Assembly (NCBI GenBank): GCA_014338185.1
Contig: QUBV01000011.1
Coordinates: forward strand, 1-60,175
Reading direction: 5' to 3'
Length of the DNA stretch: 60,175 bases
DNA from: Lysobacterales bacterium
GTDB lineage: Bacteria; Pseudomonadota; Gammaproteobacteria; Xanthomonadales; Rhodanobacteraceae
A program made the position numbers and the translations under genes. Position 1 is the stretch's first letter; every line of letters begins with the position of its first letter. The notes beneath the pieces were generated by a model that did no database searches, was not told where the DNA came from, and worked only from the letters and a program-made list of their open reading frames with translations. Shown piece by piece: positions 14,731 to 22,794 of this stretch.

Positions 14731-17640
14731 ATGGATGTCGAGCGCTTCCAGCAGATCGCCGAGCTCTACCACGCCGCGCGCGAGGCCAGCGCCGATGCGC
14801 GTGCGGCGCTGCTGGCGGCGGCCGCGCCGGAATTGCGTGGCGAGGTGGAATCACTGCTGGCCCGCTCCGGCGACGACACCTTCCTGCAGCAGCCGTTGGT
14901 GGCGAGCGCCGCCACGCTGCTGATCGAGGCGCCCGCGTCGAAGCTCGTGGTGGGCACGCTGCTGGGGCCGTATCGCATCGAGGAGCGGATTGGCGAAGGC
15001 GGCATGGGCCAGGTGTATCGCGCGATCGACACCCGGCTCGGGCGCGCGGTCGCGATCAAGGTCGCGCACGCGCGGTTCGACACGCGCTGCCAGCGCGAGG
15101 CGCGCCTGGTTTCGGCACTCAACCATCCGGGCATCTGTGCGCTGTACGACGTCGGTCCCGACTACCTGGTGATGGAACTGATCGAGGGCTGCACGCTCGC
15201 AGCGCACCTGGCGCGTGGCCCGTTGCCGCGCGCCACCGCGTTGGCCTGGGCCGCCCAGATCCTCGCCGCACTCGCCCACGCCCATGATCACGGCATCGTC
15301 CATCGCGACCTCAAGCCGCGCAACATCATGGTGGTCGATGGTCGCATCAAGATCCTCGACTTCGGCCTGGCGCGCTCGGCCGACGGCGACAGCAGTGCCC
15401 TGGGTGGCACCGCGATGGGCACGCCCGGATACGCCGCGCCCGAACAGCACGCCGGGCTCGCCACCGATGCGCGCGCGGACATCTATTCATTCGGCTGCGT
15501 GCTGTACGAGATGATCAGCGGTGAGCGCGTGGGCGCGCAGCGCCAACGCCTGCAGCCGCGCCGGCTCGACACCCTCATCGCCGGTTGCCTGCAGGCCGAT
15601 CCCGCGCGGCGCTGGTCATCGGTGGCGGACGTGCAGCAGCAACTCGACGCGCTGTCGGCGACGCGGCGCGGGTTCGGCACGGCCGTGGTGGTACCGCGCG
15701 GCCCGAAGCGCACGCGCCTCGCACTGGCCGGCGGTGCGGCGGCGGTCATCGCCCTGGCTGCGGGAGGGTGGTTGACACGCCCCGCGCGCACGTTGACCGA
15801 CAAGGACACCATCGTGCTCGCCGACTTCGACAACCGCACCGGCGAGGCGGTATTCGACGGCAGCCTGCGCCAGGCGCTGTCGGTGCACCTGGAGCAGTCG
15901 CCGTTCCTGAGCATCGTGGGCGAGGCGCGCGTGCAGCAGACGCTCGCACTGATGGGCCACGCAGGCGCAGCGGGCGTGACCTCGCCGCTCGCGCTCGAAC
16001 TGTGCCAACGGCTGGGCAGTGCCGCCGTGGTGCAGGGGTCGATCGTGCAGGTTGGCGCGCCCTATCAGCTCACGCTGCGTGCCCTCGACTGCGCGAGCGG
16101 ACAGGCGCTCGCGAGCAGCCAGGCGCACGCCGCCGACAAGAGCCACGTGCTGGAGGCGCTCGGCATCGCGACCTCGCAACTGCGCGCGCGGCTGGGCGAG
16201 TCGCTGGGCACGGTGCAGCGCTTCGACACGCCATTGGAACAGGCCACCACCACCTCGCTCGATGCGCTCAAGTCCTACAGCGAGGGGATGCGGCTCATGG
16301 CCACGGGTGGCGATGCCAACGCGGCCATCGCGCTGTTCACGCGCGCAACCACGCTCGATGCCGATTTCGCGCTGGCCCATGGCGCGCTCACGATCGCCTA
16401 CACCAACCTCGGCGAGTCCCGGCTTGCGGCCGAGTCCGCGCGCCGCGCCTACGCCCTGCGCGAGCACGTGAGCGAGCCCGAGAAGTATTTCATCAGCGCG
16501 CGTTACGCCAAGTCGGCCACGGGTGACATCGACGCGGCCGTGGCGGCGTGCCATGCGTGGATCCAGGCCTATCCGCGCACTCCGATCCCGCATCTGCTGC
16601 TGGCCGGCTCGATCTATCCGGTGATCGGCGAGTTCGACAAGGCCCTAGCCGAGGGCCGGCAGGCGATACGGCTCGCGCCGACCTCGGCGATGGGCTACGT
16701 GGTCGTGCGCAATGCCTATCTCACACTCAATCGCCTGGCCGAGGCGCAGGCGGTGCAGGCGCAGGCCGCTGCGCTGCAGTTGCACTCGGGCTTCGATGCG
16801 CTGGACCTGTATGCGATCGCGTTCCTGCAGCACGACCAGGGCGCGATGGAGCGGCTGGTCGCGGCCGCGCGCGGCCAGGGCGACATCGAGCATCAGCTGC
16901 TGGCCCTGAGCGCCGAGACCGCGGCGTACCAGGGCCACCTGCTGCAGGCGCGCAGCCTGTCCGACCAGGCCGCCGACCTCGCCCAGCGTGCCGGTGAGCG
17001 CGAGCCGCGCGCGACCTACCTGGCCATGTCGGCGCTGCGTGAAGCACTGCTGGGTGATCGCGAGGAAGCCGTGCGCCGCGTCGGCTGGGCGCTGCAGCAA
17101 CCGCCTGCGCGCGATGTGCTGTTCGGGGCCGCCCTGGCGCTGGCCTATGCCGGCGAGGCCGCGCCTGCGCGTGCGCTCGCCGGACAGTTGGCGGAGCAGT
17201 ATCCGCAGGACACTCTGGTGCAGTTCAATTACCTGCCGGCGTTGCGCGCCAAGCTGTTGCTCGCGGATGGCGATGCGGACGCGGCGCTGGAGGTGCTGCG
17301 TGATGCCAGTGCCTACGAGCTGGGCGTCACCCGCGCCGGCGTATGGGGCTGGACCGCGCTGCTGCCGGTGTACGTACGCGGCGAGGCCTGGCTCGCCGCG
17401 CACGAGGGCCACCAGGCGGCCGCGCAGTTCCGCCGGATCCTCGACCACCCGGGCATCGCCCTCAACTTCCCGGTGGCGCTGCTGGCGCGCCTGCAACTCG
17501 CGCGTGCGCTGCGGATGTCCGGTGCCGACGCCGCAGCCGATGGCGCCTACCGCGACTTCCTGCACCTGTGGCGCGATGCCGACGCCGGGACCGCGCTGCT
17601 CGCGCAGGTCAGGACCGAGGCCGCCACGCGTGCGCGCTGA
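14731..17640 (+). CDS. Ser/Thr protein kinase with TPR C-terminus, second copy
   Basis: A 969-residue membrane kinase: glycine loop GEGGMGQV at residues 88-95, K110 in VAIK, HRDLKPRN at 191-198, DFG at 210-212, activation segment with GTAMGTPGYAAPEQ ending at 239. All catalytic residues are intact. A membrane helix lies near 329-347. After it comes a domain starting DTIVLADFDNRTGEAVFD that is typical of kinase-TPR proteins, then about ten TPR-like helical pairs to the C-terminus. It follows the second sigma factor by 16 bases. The 90 residues before the kinase domain match the first kinase in style (helical, ending in a Leu-rich stretch), supporting common descent of the two modules. Confidence 0.9.
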   Translation: MDVERFQQIAELYHAAREASADARAALLAAAAPELRGEVESLLARSGDDTFLQQPLVASAATLLIEAPASKLVVGTLLGPYRIEERIGEGGMGQVYRAIDTRLGRAVAIKVAHARFDTRCQREARLVSALNHPGICALYDVGPDYLVMELIEGCTLAAHLARGPLPRATALAWAAQILAALAHAHDHGIVHRDLKPRNIMVVDGRIKILDFGLARSADGDSSALGGTAMGTPGYAAPEQHAGLATDARADIYSFGCVLYEMISGERVGAQRQRLQPRRLDTLIAGCLQADPARRWSSVADVQQQLDALSATRRGFGTAVVVPRGPKRTRLALAGGAAAVIALAAGGWLTRPARTLTDKDTIVLADFDNRTGEAVFDGSLRQALSVHLEQSPFLSIVGEARVQQTLALMGHAGAAGVTSPLALELCQRLGSAAVVQGSIVQVGAPYQLTLRALDCASGQALASSQAHAADKSHVLEALGIATSQLRARLGESLGTVQRFDTPLEQATTTSLDALKSYSEGMRLMATGGDANAAIALFTRATTLDADFALAHGALTIAYTNLGESRLAAESARRAYALREHVSEPEKYFISARYAKSATGDIDAAVAACHAWIQAYPRTPIPHLLLAGSIYPVIGEFDKALAEGRQAIRLAPTSAMGYVVVRNAYLTLNRLAEAQAVQAQAAALQLHSGFDALDLYAIAFLQHDQGAMERLVAAARGQGDIEHQLLALSAETAAYQGHLLQARSLSDQAADLAQRAGEREPRATYLAMSALREALLGDREEAVRRVGWALQQPPARDVLFGAALALAYAGEAAPARALAGQLAEQYPQDTLVQFNYLPALRAKLLLADGDADAALEVLRDASAYELGVTRAGVWGWTALLPVYVRGEAWLAAHEGHQAAAQFRRILDHPGIALNFPVALLARLQLARALRMSGADAAADGAYRDFLHLWRDADAGTALLAQVRTEAATRAR

Positions 17641-17812
17641 GCGTGGGTGACGCCCAGGCCCGCGCCTGCACCTGCGCGCGCATCCCTCGCGCGCGCCGGA
17701 CTCCACTGCCGCCATGGCCTGTCCGAGCGGTCGCGGTGATCGCGGCGCAGCCGCGCCGGGGGCGAGGCCGCGCTTGCTAGACTGGCGCGCCGCCGCGCCC
17801 CGAGGATTGCCG

Positions 17813-18991
17813 ATGACCGCGCCCGACCTGTTGCTGCTGCGCAATGCGCTGGTGTATGCGCCCGCGCCGATGGGCCATTGCCAGTTGCTGCTCGGTGGCG
17901 GGCGCATCCTGTGGCTGGGCACCGCTGCCCTCGACCTGCCCGCGGCACTGGGCGCGCAGGTGCTCGACCTGCAGGGCCGCCGCCTCATTCCCGGCCTCAT
18001 CGATGGCCATGTGCACGTGACCGGCGGTGGCGGCGAAGCCGGCTTCCGCTCACGGGTGCCGCCGCCGGCGCCCTCGCGCTTCACCCGCGCGGGCGTCACC
18101 AGCGTGGTCGGCCTGCTCGGCACCGACGATGTGGTGCGCACGCCGCGCGAACTGCTGGCGCAGGTGTATGCGCTGCGCGAGGAAGGGCTCAGCGCCTGGG
18201 CCCACGTTGGCGGCTACCACCTGCCGCCGGCCACGCTCACGGGCAGCCTGCGCACCGACCTCACGCTGGTCGAGGCCCTGATCGGCGTGGGTGAAGTCGC
18301 GATCAGCGACCATCGTTCGAGCCAGCCCGGTTTCGCCGAGCTCATGCGCGTGGCGGCCGATGCGCACGTGGCCGGGCTCATGACCGGCAAGGCCGGCATC
18401 GTGCACCTGCATCTGGGCGACGGCGCGCGCGGCCTGGAACTGGTGCGCCGCGCGCTGGCCGAGACCGAACTGCCGCCGCGCACGTTCCAGCCCACCCACG
18501 TCAACCGGCGCAAGGCGCTGTTCGACGAGGCGCTGGAGCTCGCGCGCCGCGGCGTGACCATCGACGTCACCGCGTTTCCGGTCGAGGAGGGCGAGGATGC
18601 GTGGGACGCGGCCGATGCGTTCGTGCGCTTTCACGATGCCGGCGTGCCGGCCGCGCAGCTCACCATCAGTTCCGACGCGGGCGGCTCGCTGCCGTGTTTC
18701 GACGACGAGGGCTGCGTCGTGCACATGGAAGTGGGCGAGTCGGGCGCGCTGCTGGCCACCGTGCGCGCGCTGCTCGCACGCGGCGTGGTGCTGGAACAGG
18801 CACTGGCACCGGTCACGAGCAATCCAGCGCGGCTGTTGCGCCTGCCGGGCAAGGGCCATATCGCGGTCGGCGCCGATGCCGACCTCGTCGTGCTCGGGGA
18901 CGACGGCAGCGTGGATGCGACGATCGCGCGCGGGCAGGTGCATGTGCGCGAAGGGCGGGTGCTGCGCCGCGGCCTGTTCGAGGTGGGGTGA
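17813..18991 (+). CDS. iadA: isoaspartyl (beta-aspartyl) dipeptidase IadA
   Basis: An amidohydrolase that cleaves beta-aspartyl dipeptides; beside cyanophycin genes its natural substrate is likely beta-Asp-Arg. In 392 residues the metal ligands are visible: H66 and H68 in HVHVTGGGGE, E75, H200 in HLHLGDG, H229 in PTHVNR and D288 in SSDAGG. The position of the carboxylated lysine of the E. coli enzyme (GVKCAISDHRS) reads GVGEVAISDHRS here, so a glutamate (about E161) appears to take the bridging role. The ATG at 17813 gives the usual N-terminus. Cyanophycinase follows 73 bases downstream. The call is strong; the ligand swap is by-eye alignment against remembered E. coli sequence. Confidence 0.92.
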   Translation: MTAPDLLLLRNALVYAPAPMGHCQLLLGGGRILWLGTAALDLPAALGAQVLDLQGRRLIPGLIDGHVHVTGGGGEAGFRSRVPPPAPSRFTRAGVTSVVGLLGTDDVVRTPRELLAQVYALREEGLSAWAHVGGYHLPPATLTGSLRTDLTLVEALIGVGEVAISDHRSSQPGFAELMRVAADAHVAGLMTGKAGIVHLHLGDGARGLELVRRALAETELPPRTFQPTHVNRRKALFDEALELARRGVTIDVTAFPVEEGEDAWDAADAFVRFHDAGVPAAQLTISSDAGGSLPCFDDEGCVVHMEVGESGALLATVRALLARGVVLEQALAPVTSNPARLLRLPGKGHIAVGADADLVVLGDDGSVDATIARGQVHVREGRVLRRGLFEVG

Positions 18992-19064
18992 GGCGGCTGT
19001 TGCGGCGCCGCACGGCTGAGTGTACAGATAGGCCGGTTTCGATCAGTTGGGGGACGTGGGCGCG

Positions 19065-19913
19065 ATGTGTCCAAGCAGGGTCAAAGAAGGCAGTGAGCGC
19101 GGCTGGATCATTCCGATCGGCGGCGCCGAGGAGAAAGACCACGATCCGCGCATCCTGCGCCGCTTCGTGGAGCTGTGTGGCGGCGACGCGGCCGACATCG
19201 TGGTGATTCCGACCGCGAGCCAGCTCACCACCACCGGCGAGCGTTACGAGCGGCTGTTCGCCGAACTGGGCGCGGGCCATGTCACCGCGCTGGATTTCGA
19301 TACACGTCGCGATGCGGGCGAGGCCAACCGCTGGCAGCACATCGAGCGCGCGAGTGGCGTGTTCTTCACCGGCGGCAACCAGCTGCGCCTGTCGACGCTG
19401 CTCGGCGGCACCCCGATCGCCAAGCTGATCCGCCTGCGCAATGCCCAGGGCATGCACGTGGGCGGCACCAGCGCGGGTGCCTCGATCCTGTCCGAGCACA
19501 TGATCGCGTTCGGCAAGGAAGGCGGCTCGCCCACCGCATCGAGCGTGCACCTCGCGCCCGGTCTCGGTCTCACCAACCGCTTCGTGATCGACCAGCACTT
19601 CCGCCAGCGCGACCGGCTCGGCCGCCTGCTCGCGGCGCTGGCCTACAACCCGTTCGCGGTCGGCATCGGGCTGGACGAGGACACCGCCGCGTTCATCCGG
19701 CCCGACAACACGCTCGAAGTGGAAGGCTCGGGTGGCGTCACCGTGGTCGATGCGAGCGAGCTGCAGTTCTCGTCGATGGACCAGGCCGATGCCGACGAAC
19801 CGGTGTGCCTGCTCGGGCTCAAGATCCACATCCTCGTCGCCGGCGCCACCTTCAACCTGCACACGCGCCGCGCCTCGGCCGGCAAGCTCGCGCCGGTCAA
19901 GCGCGATCATTGA
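19065..19913 (+). CDS. cphB: cyanophycinase
   Basis: CphB is a serine exopeptidase of the peptidase S51 family that cuts cyanophycin into beta-Asp-Arg dipeptides. The 282-residue protein has the nucleophile in GGTSAGAS (S136), the strand-loop IPIGGAEE near the start, FFTGGNQ before the nucleophile elbow, and RFVIDQHF with H178 as the likely catalytic histidine. Length matches cytoplasmic cyanophycinases (about 270-290). I prefer the ATG at 19065, downstream of GGGGGACG; an in-frame TTG 18 bases upstream is the alternative. It lies between iadA and cphA in a four-gene cluster on one strand. Confidence 0.93.
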   Translation: MCPSRVKEGSERGWIIPIGGAEEKDHDPRILRRFVELCGGDAADIVVIPTASQLTTTGERYERLFAELGAGHVTALDFDTRRDAGEANRWQHIERASGVFFTGGNQLRLSTLLGGTPIAKLIRLRNAQGMHVGGTSAGASILSEHMIAFGKEGGSPTASSVHLAPGLGLTNRFVIDQHFRQRDRLGRLLAALAYNPFAVGIGLDEDTAAFIRPDNTLEVEGSGGVTVVDASELQFSSMDQADADEPVCLLGLKIHILVAGATFNLHTRRASAGKLAPVKRDH

Positions 19914-19996
19914 CGGAGCCCGCTCCATCCTGGCGCCGCGCGCAGCCGCGCCCGGCGCATGCCATCATCGTGTCCCGTGGTCCAGCCGGAGGTTCC

Positions 19997-22792
19997 ATGC
20001 GCATACTCGATCGTTCGGTTTATGTCGGCCCGTCGCTGTACGCGCATTTCCCGGTGATCAAGCTCGAGCTCGACCTGGGTGAACTCGAGCAGTGGCCAAG
20101 CGCGCGGCTGGGCGCTGCGTTCATCGACGGACTGCTGGCGGCGTTGCCGGGACTGGCCGAACACGGCTGTTCCTACCGCGAGCCGGGCGGCTTCGTGCGC
20201 CGCCTGCGCGAGGACGAGGGCACCTGGCTCGGCCATGTGCTCGAACACGTCGCGATCGAGGTGCAGAACATCGCGGGCGAGGCGGTCACCTTCGGCAAGA
20301 CGCGCAGCGCCGCCGACGACCGCCCGGGCGTGTACACCGTGGTGTACGAGTATGCGCAGCGCGAGGAGGGCATCGCCGCGGGCGAGCTTGCGCTCAAGCT
20401 GCTCGAGTCGCTGTTGCCGCCGGCGCTGCGCACCGCGGGCGCGCTGCCCGCGGATTGGGATTGGCCGAGCGCGCGCGACGAGTTCATCCGCTATGCGCAG
20501 CGCCGGGCGCTGGGGCCTTCGACCGCCGCGCTGGTGCGCGCGGCCGAGGAACGCGGCATCCCGTGGCTGCGGCTCAACGACCAGTCGCTGGTGCAGCTCG
20601 GTCATGGCCGTTACCAGCAGCGCATCCAGGCCACGGTCACCGGCAGGACCTCGCACATCGCGGTGGAGCTGGCCAGCGACAAGGAAGAGACCAACAAGAT
20701 CCTCGCCTCGCTCGGCCTGCCGGTGCCGCGCCAGGAACTGGTGCAGAGCGAGGACATGGCCGTGCGCGCGGCGCGGCGCATCGGCTACCCGGTGGTGACC
20801 AAGCCCTACAACGGCAACCATGGCCGCGGCATCTCGATCCGGCTGATGACCGACGAGGAGGTGCGCGCGGGCTTCCACGCCGCGCGCGAGCATTCGCGCT
20901 CGATCATCGTCGAAACCTTCCTCGAAGGCGCCGACCATCGCCTGCTCGTGGTCAACGGCGAGCTCGTCGCCGCCACCCGGCGCACGCCCGGTCATGTGTT
21001 CGGCGACGGCAGCAGCACGATTGCGCAGCTGGTGGAGCAGGTCAACGCCGATCCGCGCCGCGGCATCGGCCACGAGAAGGTGCTCACGCGCATCCAGCTC
21101 GACCGTGAGGCCGAGCAGATGATGCAGCGCGTGGGCTACCACGCCGGCTCGGTGCCCAAGGCGGGCGAGACCGTGTATCTGCGCTCGACCGCGAACCTGT
21201 CCACCGGCGGTACCGCCACCGACGTCACCGACATCATCCACCCCGACAACCGCGACATGGCGGTGCGCGCGATCCGCGCGATCGGCCTCGACGTCGGCGG
21301 CGTGGATTTCCTCTCGCCCAACATCGCCGAAAGCTACCGCACCGTCGGCGGCGGCATCTGCGAGGTCAACGCGGCGCCGGGCTTCCGCATGCACGTGAGC
21401 CCGAGCGAGGGCACGCCGCGTGACGCGGCCGGTCCCGTGATCGACATGCTGTTCCCGCCCGGCGCGCCCGCGCGCGTGCCGATCGCCGCGCTCACCGGCA
21501 CCAACGGCAAGACCACCACCGCACGCATGCTCGCCCACATCACCAAGATGGCCGGCTTCACGCCCGGCCTGACCACCACCGATGGCGTCTACATCGACGG
21601 CCAGCGCACGGTCGAGGGTGACATGACCGGGCCGGTGTCGGCGCGCATGGTGCTGTCGGACCCGTCGATCGACATCGCGGTGCTGGAGACCGCGCGCGGC
21701 GGCCTGCTGCGCGCCGGCATGGGCATGCGCCACGTCAACGTCGGCGCGGTGCTCAACGTGCAGAGCGACCACCTGGGCATGAAGGGCATCGACACGCTGG
21801 AGCAGCTGGCCGAGGTCAAGCGCATCGTGGTCGAGGTGGCGCAGGACTGCGCGGTGCTCAATGCCGACGACCCCAACGTGCTCAAGATGTCCGGCTACAC
21901 CGATGCCAAGGTGATCTGCTACGTGACCATGAACCCCTCGCACGCGCTGGTGCGCGAGCATGTGCGCGCGGGCGGCCGCGCCTGCGCGCTCGAGGCGGGC
22001 GTCAACGGCACCATGATCACGCTGTACGACAAGGGCAGCCACATCCCGCTGCTGTGGACCCACCTGATCCCGGCCACGCTCGAAGGCCGCGCGCTGCACA
22101 ACGTGCAGAACGCGATGTTCGCCGCGGCGATGGCCTTCGCGCTCGGCATCAAGCTCGATGCGATCCGCCAGGGCCTGCGCACGTTCGGCACCACCTTCTT
22201 CCAGGTGCCCGGGCGCATGAACGTGTTCGACGAGCATCCGTTCAAGGTGCTGTTCGACTATGGCCACAACGCCGCCGCGGTGGCGGCCATGGCCGACCTC
22301 GCGCAGCGGCTCGAGGTGGCCGGTCGGCGCATCGTGGTGCTGGCCGGGCCGGGCGACCGTCGCGACGAGGACCTCGCCGCGATCGCGCAGGCGACCGCGG
22401 GCAAGTTCGACCACTACATCTGCCGGCGCGACGACAACCTGCGCGGCCGCGACGGCGACGAGGTGCCGCTCATCATCTCGCGCGCCTTGCAGGCGGCCGG
22501 CGTGGCCAAGGATGCGATTTCGCTCATTCCCGACGAACAGGCCGCGATCGATGCGGCGCTGCGCATGGCGCGCCAGGGCGACCTGCTGCTGGTGTTTGCC
22601 GATGCGCTGGTGCGCTCGTGGAAGCAGATCATCAAGTTCCGGCCCGAAGGCGCGCCCGCGCCGGCCGCGGTGCGCGTGGCGCCGGCACCGGTGGTGGAGG
22701 AGGCGGCGTTCGACGAGGCGAGCTTCGCGAGCCTGGGCGGCGTGAGCCGTGACGCGCGCGGCCTGTTCCTCGCGCGCGAGAGCGACGACTGA
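19997..22792 (+). CDS. cphA: cyanophycin synthetase
   Basis: CphA polymerises aspartate and arginine into multi-L-arginyl-poly-L-aspartate using ATP. The 931-residue enzyme has an N-terminal domain (about 1-210), an ATP-grasp domain (about 210-490) with KPYNGNHGRGI near residue 270 and GGGICEVNAAPG at its end, and a Mur-ligase-like domain (about 490-900) with P-loop GTNGKTTTARML starting near residue 501. The C-terminal 40 residues are extra and Ala/Val-rich. The start ATG has a perfect GGAGG five bases upstream, and in-frame residues before it are clearly non-coding. It is translationally coupled to the next gene, whose start lies 2 bases after the stop. Confidence 0.96.
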   Translation: MRILDRSVYVGPSLYAHFPVIKLELDLGELEQWPSARLGAAFIDGLLAALPGLAEHGCSYREPGGFVRRLREDEGTWLGHVLEHVAIEVQNIAGEAVTFGKTRSAADDRPGVYTVVYEYAQREEGIAAGELALKLLESLLPPALRTAGALPADWDWPSARDEFIRYAQRRALGPSTAALVRAAEERGIPWLRLNDQSLVQLGHGRYQQRIQATVTGRTSHIAVELASDKEETNKILASLGLPVPRQELVQSEDMAVRAARRIGYPVVTKPYNGNHGRGISIRLMTDEEVRAGFHAAREHSRSIIVETFLEGADHRLLVVNGELVAATRRTPGHVFGDGSSTIAQLVEQVNADPRRGIGHEKVLTRIQLDREAEQMMQRVGYHAGSVPKAGETVYLRSTANLSTGGTATDVTDIIHPDNRDMAVRAIRAIGLDVGGVDFLSPNIAESYRTVGGGICEVNAAPGFRMHVSPSEGTPRDAAGPVIDMLFPPGAPARVPIAALTGTNGKTTTARMLAHITKMAGFTPGLTTTDGVYIDGQRTVEGDMTGPVSARMVLSDPSIDIAVLETARGGLLRAGMGMRHVNVGAVLNVQSDHLGMKGIDTLEQLAEVKRIVVEVAQDCAVLNADDPNVLKMSGYTDAKVICYVTMNPSHALVREHVRAGGRACALEAGVNGTMITLYDKGSHIPLLWTHLIPATLEGRALHNVQNAMFAAAMAFALGIKLDAIRQGLRTFGTTFFQVPGRMNVFDEHPFKVLFDYGHNAAAVAAMADLAQRLEVAGRRIVVLAGPGDRRDEDLAAIAQATAGKFDHYICRRDDNLRGRDGDEVPLIISRALQAAGVAKDAISLIPDEQAAIDAALRMARQGDLLLVFADALVRSWKQIIKFRPEGAPAPAAVRVAPAPVVEEAAFDEASFASLGGVSRDARGLFLARESDD

Positions 22793-22794
22793 GC

